From the NCBI RefSeq assembly GCF_003324165.1, contig NW_025407876.1:95371-159370 (forward strand): a stretch of 64,000 bases of DNA, written 5' to 3'. This document shows, piece after piece, positions 43,417-53,986 of the stretch. This stretch comes from Naegleria lovaniensis (taxonomy: Eukaryota; Heterolobosea; Eutetramitea; Acrasida; Naegleriidae). Under the pieces are notes generated by a model. It saw only the letters and a program-made list of their open reading frames with translations. It had not been told where the DNA came from and ran no database searches. The first letter of the stretch is position 1. Every line of letters starts with the position of its first letter. Made by a program: the position numbers and the translations under genes.

Positions 43417-43839
43417 TTAATATCCAGTTCCTGTTCTGCATTGTTGTCCCATCAATCTTGCAAATGAAAACATTCCTGTAGGAACACAAGGACGACGACG
43501 TGCACTGTCAGACATTGGTACTTCTTCAAATTTTTCATCCATTGATTCCTCTTCAAGTACTTCCTCCAAAGCAGAATGAATGAGTTGTTTTACTCTGTTC
43601 AAGTGTTTTTTATGACGTTCTTTCAATTCATTTGTCTCTTCGTGAGTGAATCTTGCCAATGACCAATCTTCTTGTTCTTCAACATACTTGGGAAGACGAT
43701 TGTAGAGTGGTTTTATAGACCAATCTTGAGATCTATAAGCTTGTTCTTCAAGGTCATGACGTTTTGCATGAACTGAATGACCAGCACACATGCACCATAC
43801 TACTGCAAGCGCCAATACAACTGCGAAAAGTAATTTCAT
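43417..43839 (-). CDS. Secreted peptide precursor with C-terminal Cys-x15-Cys loop (paralogue B)
   Basis: ATG 43839 (MKLLFAVVLALAVVWCMCAG) begins a signal peptide with cleavage near VHA-KR; upstream in-frame codons to 43896 lack this character. The 140-residue product has repeated Trp motifs (QDWSIKP, EDWSLAR), a basic helical segment (ELKERHKKHLNRVKQLIHSA), an acidic segment (LEEVLEEESMDEKFEE), a tribasic RRR and the loop CVPTGMFSFARLMGQQC, then RTGTGY. The loop matches paralogue A at 11 of 17 positions (C-P-T-G-F-S-A-R-L-G-Q-C pattern). Both genes lie on the same strand about 5 kb apart. The RRR directly before the loop would suit proteolytic release. Confidence 0.76.
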   Translation of the reverse strand: MKLLFAVVLALAVVWCMCAGHSVHAKRHDLEEQAYRSQDWSIKPLYNRLPKYVEEQEDWSLARFTHEETNELKERHKKHLNRVKQLIHSALEEVLEEESMDEKFEEVPMSDSARRRPCVPTGMFSFARLMGQQCRTGTGY

Positions 43840-44164
43840 TGTTTTTTTGTTGTGAACGAGAAATGAGCGAGAAAGAGAACGTATGCAAAATAGCACTTGA
43901 TATTCTGTCCGTCAAAAGTCCTTTGAAATTGGTTGCATGGGTCATCTCGAGTTCGCTACATGTTGACACTGAAAGTTACAGTTCGGATAAAAATTTTCCA
44001 AACCTGTCTTTGATCTTGGATCTATCTGAAGATTCCAAACGAGTGATTGTCTGGACGCTGGACGCTTGTTGAGACAAGAGCGTCCAGAATAATTATTTAC
44101 AAAACCTTACAGTTTGAAACCCAATTATAATAGGACTTGTTCTGTTATAATTACATTTATGCAA
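43840..44164. other. Intergenic region, nothing recognised
   Basis: Between two minus-strand genes, 325 bp. It includes the promoter of secreted paralogue B. A plus-strand frame at 43764-44072 overlaps that gene antisense and is not supported. Confidence 0.4.
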
Positions 44165-45325
44165 TTACTGGAAAAAAACAACCCTTTGAGAGCTTGAGTC
44201 ACATATTAATAACTCTCCTGTCAAATAATTGATACACATTGCACGGGGAGTGATAAAATCTTCGTTTAGCATTGCTTGAAAGGTTTTCACTAATTCTCCA
44301 GAGGAGGTGAAAATTTGAATATATCCAGCGGCTCTTTGGTTTGAAATGATGATATGGTGTGAAATTGAGTCACATAATATGCTATGATATCGATGACCAT
44401 TGTTTATAGTTTTCATTTTCACCCAAGAATCATCTTTCCTGTTATAGATGGAAACACCATGGTCATCACAGAGAACCATTGTAGAAGAGTCCACAAAATC
44501 AATGTGGGAGAAACTAGATAACTGTGATCCCAAGTCAATTCTCTGAATAAATGTTCCAAAATGTAAATTTAACACAACCAATGAGTAGTTTGAATCACAA
44601 ATATAGCATTGGTTGGTTGAATTTAAAATCGTAATTCTTCTTGGAGAAAGAAAGCATGACTCGCTCTTCCAAACATAATTTTCCATAAATTTGAATTCAT
44701 TTCCACTCTGTAATAGCATTGTTTTCAAGTCACATTTGTAAACATGCTTAGAGGTTGAATGCATAATAATTGCATCATTATTATGCCCATCATAATTTTC
44801 CTGTAATGCAAATTCGAAGGAATCGTTTTCAGAAATTGAAAAATCAATTGTTGTTTTAAATTCTCTTGTGTATAGATCGAACACTTGAATGACATCCTTC
44901 ATGGAAGCCTCGTTATACAATCTATTCATATCATAGACTTTCAATAATATACAAGAATGATTGTATGAAATGTAAATAAGTTCTGGAATGTATGTGCTCT
45001 TTGGTTTCGGAACTATCTCTTGAACAAAATGGAAATTCATTAAAAATCCCTTTTTCTTTTTGTTTTTCGTTATATTCATCGTTTCTTTTAATTTTTTCAT
45101 CATCATCCATTCATCATCCTCATCTTTCAATTCCATTGAGCATGTAAAATTCTCTACAAACGAGCATAAAATTAATTTCACGTCTGGCTGATGAGGATGA
45201 TCATGATGATAATTATGAGTATTATTAAATTTCATCCGATCATGAGCTGTATCCATATGATTTTGCATTTTTTTTGAAAATAATTTCAATCCAATCAGAA
45301 AATGATTTCTTTTGTCAAGATTCAT
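44165..45325 (-). CDS. Beta-propeller (NHL/WD-like) protein
   Basis: ATG 45325 gives 386 residues; the TTG five codons upstream is not needed. After a His/Lys/Asp-rich start, repeated strands such as NQCYICDSNYSLVVLNLHFG, FSHIDFVDSSTMVLCDDHG and the terminal YLTGELLICDSSSQRVVFF resemble NHL repeats, where each blade ends in a hydrophobic V-x-V-F pattern. No RING, B-box or signal peptide is visible. Related orphan propellers are common in amoebae. The function is unknown; the propeller call rests on repeated strand patterns alone. Confidence 0.6.
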   Translation of the reverse strand: MNLDKRNHFLIGLKLFSKKMQNHMDTAHDRMKFNNTHNYHHDHPHQPDVKLILCSFVENFTCSMELKDEDDEWMMMKKLKETMNITKNKKKKGFLMNFHFVQEIVPKPKSTYIPELIYISYNHSCILLKVYDMNRLYNEASMKDVIQVFDLYTREFKTTIDFSISENDSFEFALQENYDGHNNDAIIMHSTSKHVYKCDLKTMLLQSGNEFKFMENYVWKSESCFLSPRRITILNSTNQCYICDSNYSLVVLNLHFGTFIQRIDLGSQLSSFSHIDFVDSSTMVLCDDHGVSIYNRKDDSWVKMKTINNGHRYHSILCDSISHHIIISNQRAAGYIQIFTSSGELVKTFQAMLNEDFITPRAMCINYLTGELLICDSSSQRVVFFQ

Positions 45326-45581
45326 TATGATGAAATTCAAATCAATACTATAAGTAATTTGGAGACCCTAGAACCTTGTTGATTGGACATTCAATTAGTT
45401 CATTATCTCGAAATTCAGAAAGTGTTACAAAAAAAATGCATACCTTCTTTTCTCATGATGAGGCTTGATGATTCAATGCCGAAAATAACCGAGAGACCGA
45501 TACTGATACGTGATGATAATTTTGATTCTCTTCAAATTTTGCACATGTAAAACACAGCTATTTTTCAAAATATTAAACAAC

Positions 45582-48500
45582 ATGATCATGATGAATCGGT
45601 TGTTTCGTGGTGCTTATGGTGCAGTGATAGGTCCTCATTTAGGAGTGATTATATTGGCATGTATGATGACGACAATCATCATGGGTGCAACACCAAGATC
45701 GGAAATGAAGCTCTCATCAACGGCAAAGGAACAATCATCAGCAGATTCCTACTGCACGGATCACACAACAAGCATAAACTGGGTATATTTTGTTGGGACG
45801 CCACAAAATCCATCATTGAGCAATATTTCTTGTACACTGAACAGGACAGAGCAAAATCCGTGCTGGTCTTTCAATGAAATTTTTACACATCTTTCAATAG
45901 ATATCCTTAACAGATTACCAAAATCAAATTCTACTGATTATGTATGCCTTAATTACACTGTAACCATCAATGTAGTCAGTGACATGGTTGAGAATAGAGG
46001 TCGGCGTACAGCTTGTTACAACAATCTTCCAGATGTTGATCTTACAGTGAACCGAGTGCATATTGCTTTGACAATTACGAGTACAGATGCTCTAACTCCC
46101 AAAGTCATCTCTTGCTTTAAAGAGGAGAGGCACATTCTTTCACATCCACCATTTCTATTGGAGCCTCAACCAATGACATCAATCATTATTGACAATGTTA
46201 AGGTTCACAATATGTTTTTGCGTGCTCATGGAATACGCCGTACAATTTTGCAAGACGTCATTATTCAGGACAACCATGTGAACACTGACTTTTTCAAAGC
46301 TGAACACTCCAAGCTAATTGATTCTTCAATCATTTTACCTGAAACAGATGAAGTATTTCTTGAAAATACGACATTCTCTGGCGACTTGCTGATCGATGGC
46401 TGTAAAACAGTTTACATCAATAACCTATGGTATCATGAGAACAATATGTCTCGTTTAAAATTTACAAACTGTAACACGGTGCTTATGGAGAACTCAAAAT
46501 TCCATATAGCACAACGTACTGCAATCATTTTTGAGACAACCATCAATGTTGCTATTTCGTCGTCAGAGTTCGAATACATACATACAGAGGATGGTGAAGA
46601 AGACGAGTACACAATCACGGTTTCCTTAGTATTTAACATGAAGATTTTAGGGAGCGTGTTTAAAAACAAGAAAGGAGGTGGATGGATCAAGATGGTTTCG
46701 GTAGGGAAAGTATTTGCAGCTCTGACAGCTTCTAACAACACTTGTACAAAAGCAGAAACTATCTTCTATTTCTATTTGTGCAAGATTGTTGAAATATCGA
46801 ATTCCTTGTTATCAAATAACTCCGCATCTCATAGTGGTGCAATGATTGTCATGAAATCAGATTCTGTCACTATAGGTAACACAATACTCGATGGAAATAC
46901 TGCTATCAAGAATGGTGCAATTTCTCTTGCAGAAATTTGTGACACAATTAGCGTTTATAGCTCAGTTTTTACAAATAATCATGCACTGAAAGGCAGTGGA
47001 GGAGCAATGTCGGTACTTGGAGGCAGAAACAAGATGTATCTGATGGACAACGATTTTTCAAGTAATGGAGCCAAAATATCAGGTGGTGCTTTGCATGCCA
47101 TGCATGTTCATCATCTGGAGATTAGTTTAACCACTTTTCAGAGAAACACAGTAGAATACATAATTCGTGACGACTCATCATTTTATCTTTCGAGTGGAGG
47201 TGCAATATCCTTGTTCAATTGCCAAGCGACAACAATTACGGATACCAAGTTTATCAACAATCAAGCAAACCGTGGTGGTGCATTATACACTGGAGATGCT
47301 ACAGCCATTAGCGATTCACTGTTCAAGAATAACTTTGCATTCGATACTGGAGGAGCAATATTCTATGCAAGTTCCTTTGGTAGTGAGTTTGATTATGTAA
47401 ACCAAACACTCCCAGTTTTATTGGACAATGTGTTAATGGAAGAGAATAGAGCCGCAATTTACGGCTCAAACATTTCATCACCAATTGTTTCCTTTTCAGC
47501 GTCCATTGTTGAAAAGATGACAGACGGAGGAATTTTCAAATATTATCCAGGAGAGAAAATGGTACTGCAATTCAATCACATGCTCGACAGACAAGGAAAC
47601 AATATTCCAGTGTTGTATGAGTTACCCTCAATCAAAATTTCAGATAACAACTTTGTGCTGGAAACAAATTATTCCAAGCACAAAGAAAACCTCATTGAAA
47701 TTCAAATAGCCATTCAACAAACGAGCACGGTTGATTTGACAAATTACCATGCACCAATTTCCATCAGCATTTCTTTTTCAGAAACGAATTTTTCTATAGT
47801 CATACCTTTTTTAATTGACGAATGTCCACAAGACTTTGTCGTCAGCTATGGCAAATGTGTGAGCGGATTTCCACTAAGCAAGGTCATTCCAGCCATCGTT
47901 GCAACATCTATTGTATTGACGTTTCTGGCCATTGTTGGAGGTGCCTTTATTTGTGTCTTTTGCGGTCTTTGCTCTTGGAAAATGATAAAAGTTGCAAGAG
48001 GTGTCTATGTAAGACAAAGATCTGAAAAAGAAATTGAGGAAAAATTATTACAACAGAATATACCAATTGAAGAATATGGTTCTGTGAACTCTGACGAACA
48101 TAATAGGTCAGCTGCAACTCACAACAATGATTACTATATCATTTCAGCTCACGAATTGAAAATTAAAAAGAAAATTGGAGAAGGCTCGAGTGGAAGGTAT
48201 GTAATGTCACGAACAAACATTTTATTAATTTCAAAATAACTTGTGAATCACTAACAGCGTCTACAAGGCCAAGTACAACATGATGGACGTTGCTGTGAAG
48301 AGTATTGTCAGGAGTGATGACACTCATGAAAATTTTGAAAAAGAAGTTATGCTCCTTGTGCAACTCAGACATCCTAATATTATCAGTTTTTACGGTATTT
48401 GCATTTCTGAAAGCCAAATGTGTATGGTCGTCGAGTTGGGCCAAAATGGAAGTTTGGAAGAAATGATTAAGGAAATGAAAAAAGGAAAGATGAAAATGAC

Positions 48501-49284
48501 ATTTAAAGAAAAATTGAAAATATTAATTGGAATATCGAATGGAATGAAATATCTCCATAGTATTCAACCCAAATGCTTGATTCACAGAGATTTGAAGCCA
48601 GGAAATATCATTCTTGATCATTCAAATACTCCCAAAGGTATGTGTTTCTATCAAGGGTATTTTGAATTTATATTTTTATTTTGGAATCAACATGACTTGT
48701 GTTTCGATGGAAAATACAACATACCAGTTTGTGATTTTGGTCTAAGTCGTGCTGTTTCCATTACCACCCAGACGAACTCTCTCACAGCCAACATTGGTAC
48801 GTTAATATACATGAGTCCTGAATTAATTCTCGAAGACGACAGCTCTGAAGAAAGAAGTAACAACAATTTACTGTTACTACGAGAAAACGCCACGAAAATA
48901 GACGTCTATTCATTTGCTATCATCATGTACGAATTATTATTTGAGGAGACACCATACTGGAACGAGAATTGTGAAAAGCTAAATTATTTTAATCATCACA
49001 ACAATGGTACGAGTTCAGAAAAGAAAATCAAAATGTTCAACTTGCTGTATCACGTTGCAAATAATGAGAAAAGACCATTGATTCCATTTTCCAATGTGGA
49101 TGAAATGTGTATTTGGTGTGAAAAATTCATGACCAACGATGACGCAACCAATGAAGATTTCTTAATTGGATTTGACATGTATATCAAATTGATGAAGCAG
49201 TGTTGGTCAACGAATCCCAGAGAAAGACCTTCTTTTGAAAGAATTCTTCTCAAATTGACTGACATTTTCAACATGGATCTTTGA
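45582..49284 (+). CDS. Receptor-like protein kinase with beta-helix ectodomain, 3 exons
   Basis: Exons 45582-48196, 48258-48637 and 48728-49284 encode 1183 residues. The first junction restores the glycine loop GEGSSGSVYKAKY; the second (90-bp intron, phase 1) restores TPK-VCDFGLSR. Because the second intron is a multiple of three with no stop, unspliced message would carry a 30-residue insertion. The N-terminus has a hydrophobic signal (GVIILACMMTTIIMGA). The ectodomain has repeated SSNGAKISGGALHA and NNQANRGGALYTG motifs of the right-handed beta-helix/POMP type. A membrane segment spans about residues 768-797 (IPAIVATSIVLTFLAIVGGA). The cytosolic kinase has VAVKSI, HRDLKPGNII, DFGLS and MSPELI and looks catalytically complete, TKL-like. 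The ATG at 45591 is an alternative start. Confidence 0.88.
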
Positions 49285-49391
49285 GATCAAGAATTAGGAA
49301 CTGCTTTCTCAACGATTTTTACTATTTTACACAATTCGGCAGCATTCATCAAACGGAGATTTAAGATGAAATCAGAATTTTGTTTCGACAC

Positions 49392-51609
49392 TTAAAATCG
49401 ACTAACATCCCGTCCAAAAAGTGTCGTTCGAATCCAATCTGATGCCAAACAATATCTATTCTTCCATGACACCTGTTTTGAGAAATAAGCAGCTCGATAA
49501 AGCCACCAAGTAGTGAATCCACCCATTTTCATTGCACCCAAATCTGCCACAGCATGATTACTTCCAATATATGCAAACGATCCCAAATGTTTGTACATGA
49601 ATGGTGTAAGGTTGACATTTTCCTCGTTTTGTTCCTCTATTTGATTCAAACATTCAGCCAAATATTTTCCTTGACGTGAGGCCACTTGAGCTGTCAATGG
49701 CAATGGAGAATAATATTCATTATCAATTTGTTCTAATAAAGTCTTGAATTCTTCCTTACTCAACACGCCATCATGATTGATATCTGCCTTCTCGAACAGT
49801 TTTTTCAATTTTTGATTAATAATCACAAAATGTGGATATTCTTTTTCCTTCTTCTTGATAAGAGCTTCTAATTCTTCATACGTCAAAATTCCATCGTGAT
49901 TGGTGTCTGCCTCTTCATAGAATGATTCGTATTTTTTGATGAGTTGAGGTTGTTGAATTTTGCTACAATCTCCAAGTGCGTAGACATTTTGCAAACCAAT
50001 GACTTGCAAATATCCATTAATGACCAGTGACTTTTCATTCTTTTGAGCAGGAATCTTGTCAACAATTGTTTTGACAAGTGGCACTTGTGAAATACCAGTC
50101 GTCCAAATACAAACACTGAAAGGCAACGAATAAGGTTCTGATTTGTTTCCACCATCGACCTTATTAGCAACTAGTAAATCCTTTTCTCGAACTTCAATGA
50201 CTCGTGCATTTGTTCTCACGTCGACATTATTAAGTTTGAATTGTTTTTCAGTTAATTCAACAATTTTAGCGTCGTACATGTTGAGAATATGATCAGAGCT
50301 GTGAATCATGATAATTTGAATCTTGTCGACAATATCTTTTGGAAATAACTTGCTCACATCTTGTTTGATAAAATCCACCAAATAACCCACTGTGTGAAAT
50401 TTTTCAATGTTTTTTATATTTTTGTAAAGTGTGAAAAATTAAATCTCAACAGTTCATCTTTCCAACAACTTACCTGATTCAATTCCTGTTGGTCCTCCAC
50501 CAACCACAACAATCTTCAACGCATTTCTTCTCTCCTCTTCAGTCAAATGAGGTAAGCAAGCAGATTCCAAAGCATCCAACAATCGTTCTCTCAACATTTG
50601 AGCGTGTTCAGGTTGTTTCATTGGAACACTAAACTCCTCCACTCCCTTCACTCCAAAACTATTAGGTTGAGCTCCTACAGCAATCACTAATTTATCATAT
50701 TTCAATTCAAATTGATTGGCTCCATGATGGGCATGTTCCACGACAAAATTGGACATGTCTCGACATTTGACAGTTTGAGAAATGGGATCGACGTCGAAGC
50801 ATTCAGCTTCGAAATACTCAATCAAACCAATATTGTCATGAGATTGAGATTTTCGACGTTTTCGTTCCAACACTCGTCGAATAGGTTCAATAATGGATTG
50901 TAATGAAACAGTTCCAACCAATGCTGATGGAAGCATGGGTGTGAATAAAAAATAATTTCGAGGAGAGACGACATAGACATCGTATAAATTGAGATCAATG
51001 TCACTAATCAAAGAAACACTTCCCCATCCACTTCCTGTGTGAATTTATAAAAGTATTGGACATTCAAAAGTATTTTACAATGTAAAATGTGTTGTAAAGT
51101 GTGAAAAATCAAGATCACTTACCTAACACAACCAATTTCTTCTTTCCAGTTCCATGATGTTCATTAATCACTCCATGATGTCGCGTGGTTCGAGGTGTCA
51201 TGGTCGTTGCCGCTGAATCCTGAACCGACAACAACAATAAACCATTCTCCTCTTGATCATCCGTTTCAATCCAATATAAAGTAGACCCAATTCCAATGGC
51301 AATCAACCATGCGAAAAGAATCTTTTTTCTCGATCCCAATGAATGAATTTTTTGATCATCATGACGAGAATCTTCTCCTCGAAAGTCTTTTCTTTCATAA
51401 TTGTTAGAAAATTGTTTTGAAATGATATTACAAGAGGAAAAGAAACGATCGTGGCCATGATGATCATTCAGAGATGATGTGAGATTCTCCGGTGATGAAT
51501 GATTCAGTAAGGATGATCGTGAAAGGAAGGAAATTTGACGATCAGAAATGATCGATCGTGATTGGAGAAATTCGAGTCGGTGAATGATCTTGTGGAATTG
51601 TTTTTTCAT
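49392..51609 (-). CDS. Type II alternative NADH dehydrogenase with EF-hands (NDE-like), 3 exons
   Basis: Exons 51123-51609, 50474-51034 and 49392-50389 (introns 88 and 84 bp, all phase 1) encode 681 residues. The first splice restores the FAD-binding KKLVVLGSGWGS motif and the second continues VVVGGGPTGIES, the NADH-binding glycine motif. Between the NADH region and the C-terminus lie two EF-hands: EADTNHDGILTYEE and KADINHDGVLSKEE, near residues 505-565. The C-terminus has the family's AYIGSNHAVADL and WWLYRAAYFSKQVSWKNR membrane-attachment segment. The N-terminus is basic with a hydrophobic segment (ILFAWLIAIGIGSTLYWI). The enzyme oxidises NADH and reduces ubiquinone without proton pumping; calcium regulation is expected from the EF-hands, as in plant and fungal NDEs on the outer face of the inner mitochondrial membrane. 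Confidence 0.93.
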
Positions 51610-51686
51610 TTTTTTTGTTGTTGTTTTCAAATTTCATTAAGCTGTCAGCTGTTGATCAATCCACTTGTCAATAAATACTTCAGAGT

Positions 51687-52979
51687 TTATTTGGAGTCGG
51701 TCGATGACGATTGTGGTTGTTGCTTGTTCTTTTTTTCATTGTTTAATTTTTCCAAGTGCATGGCATAACGTTTGGCAGGAAGGAATTTAATGTCTTTGAT
51801 TTGCATTTTGCCAACGCTTGGGTGTAAACACATCCATAGTTTTCCTTCTAGTACTGTTCTCCACACAAATTCTTCAACTCCATTCGATTGATATTCAATA
51901 TCGGAGAAGGAAATATTTTCCAAATCTTCGTCACAAATTGAAATGCCACTCACAACGACTGGATGATCAAACGATCCAAGAATTGGTGGAGATGTTGGAT
52001 CTAATTCAGACATTTTCACTTTGTTGTCATATAATGCAAACCAAGTTAAACATGATTGTTGGTCATTGAAGAATGGTAATAAATAAAATTCATGTTTGGG
52101 ATAATACTTTTTGAGTGGACCAATGGGTTTCATTAAATTGAAATAGCAAGCTGTTGGAGATTCTGCGTCCACGGTCTAATGGGTTTGTGTGTGACATGAG
52201 AATTGTCATAATGTTCATATGTGAATAGATCCAATGTTGCATTAATGTCACAAGATATAAAGTTATAAAGCACCTCCAACTCGATACGTACCAAAAACAT
52301 GTGATAAACACTATCAAATAATGTTCTAATCACTGGAGGAATTAATTCAAGATCACCTTCTTCAAATTCTGAATCGACATTTATCAATCCAAATTTGCTA
52401 TTGTCGCCTTCTTCTTGCTCCTCCTTTTCTTCAAGTTCTTTCTTTCTCAATTCTTGATATTGTTCGATATCTTTCTTCATACTATCAAGCTTCCATTTCC
52501 AATCACCTACATGATGATCGTCAATAATGTGAATACACATGAATAATAATAAATGAACCAAATCATATTGTGATAATGATCGTCAACACAGAATAACAAT
52601 TTTCACACACACCTTTAAATACTCCATCAAATGTAAATGTTGATTCTTCGGGATCTTGTCCAGTCTTTTTATGAACATCCTCAGCACTAGGTAATTCATG
52701 ATATGGAAAACGTTCATAGGTCGAATATTCATTCTGTCCAGGACGTATAGGATCCAACGGAGTAAAATACCAACCCTTCGGAATGGCGTTGATCAATTGT
52801 TGAACATCTTGAGCCAAATTTTGCAAGGTTGCTTGATTTTTGTTGCTCTCGGAACTTGCTTCTGTAGAAGTTGGAGATGCTTCTTCCAATGTTCGTTTTC
52901 CCAAATTACTACTCGTCGTTGTGGTGGTGGTTGAAGGAGAGTTGCTGCTTTCTTCGTGTGTGGGTTCTTCTGAGGACAT
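51687..52979 (-). CDS. Unknown protein with possible SMI1/KNR4-like fold, 3 exons
   Basis: Exons 52613-52979, 52292-52506 and 51687-52175 (introns 106 and 116 bp, phases 1 and 0) give 356 residues. Without the second intron the frames conflict; splicing from GTACGT to the ATTAG before ACC resolves it. The N-terminus is Ser/Thr/Glu-rich and disordered. The folded part has LELIPPVIRTLFDSVYHM and HEFYLLPFFNDQQSCLTWF, then FDHPVVVSGISICDEDLEN, vaguely like the pattern of SMI1/KNR4 (SUKH) proteins. That match is weak and unverified. The C-terminus is Lys/Gln-rich. No targeting signal is visible. Confidence 0.62.
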
Positions 52980-53185
52980 AATATTTTTTTTGTTTTGGGA
53001 AAACATAAATTTTGGCAACGAACGAAAGAGGCGCCAAATAAAAATGTCCAAATCAAGAGTTTGAAAGCCATTTGAAAATTCACCAAAGTAGAGAAATAAT
53101 CATGATTTAATTAAAAGCAAGTTGATGGTATCCATTCAAAAATTAGGGAATGAGCAGAGGAGAACTACTATTCAATGCTCGTTGA

Positions 53186-53829
53186 TTATTGTTGAGCAAC
53201 ATTCTTCACAGCTTCTTCGTTTTGTTTCATGGCATTTTCAAGAATCCACTGGTCATATTCGTGAACTTCCCTAGAGATGGCATATTGTTGAAGTTTTTCT
53301 TGTGGAATATGTTTCCATAAATCCTTTTTCAAGGCTCCGTGAATCTTTTCGTGTGTTTCAGATCTTGCTTTGCCATGATAATAATGAATGCCCCAAGCAG
53401 TACCATGTTTACCATCCTATTGTGTAAAAATTGCAATGCATTTCATTCCATAATTATTATTGTTATTGCAAAAATTGAAAATATATTATCGTCATCATCA
53501 TGACAAGTTCCGAAGAGAAAATTCCAATTCATCCAAACACAATTATCATCACAGCAAAATCATAAATAATAAAATGATGAATTCCAATCATCATCTCTAT
53601 CCAAAATAATAACAACAATAACACCTACAGCACTCAAAATCACTTTGGTAATTTTATAATAAGTATCAAATCTCCAATTTTTACGTTTATAGCAACTATC
53701 CACTCCATTCTTTGGTGTTCTTGAAAGCAAATCAAACAAATTTGCTCCCTTCTTATTGAATTTCTCGGTTGTTGCGATGGCTTCTTTCACGTATTCGGAG
53801 GCTGCTTTGATTCCTTTTTGAACGGACAT
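53186..53829 (-). CDS. MRPS34: Mitochondrial small-ribosomal-subunit protein mS34, 2 exons
   Basis: Exons 53629-53829 and 53186-53416 join across a 212-bp intron in phase 0 to give 143 residues. The order LFDLLSRTPKNGVDSCYKRK, then NWRFDTYYKITKVIL, then the splice, then DGKHGTAWGIHYYHGKARSE matches the conserved core of mS34 (L-x-x-G-x-G-x-x-V-x-R-x-x-W ... Y-W-x-I-T-x-V ... HG-x-x-WG-x-x-x-x-G-K). The C-terminus is a basic helix. The second exon is too short to stand out as a frame by itself. The protein would join the mitoribosome small subunit. No strong N-terminal presequence is visible; the first helix (MSVQKGIKAASEYVKEA) may serve. Confidence 0.8.
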
Positions 53830-53986
53830 TTTTTTTTTTCTGAATTTCAAAAAAAAATTACCGTCAAAACTATTCCTGCCAAATTCTTCAAATTCTTCAA
53901 AAACGTTTTTCGGAATGAACAACCCAAAGGAAAGAGAAGCAACACATTCTTAGGAAGAACAATAATCATACCTATTTCAAGAGATT

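Noticed and set aside
48638-48727. Reading the kinase exon through without an intron
   Set aside because: The 30 residues it would add between HRDLKPGN and DFG are not kinase-like, while splicing gives the typical TPKVCDFGLSR; kept only as a possible retained-intron form.
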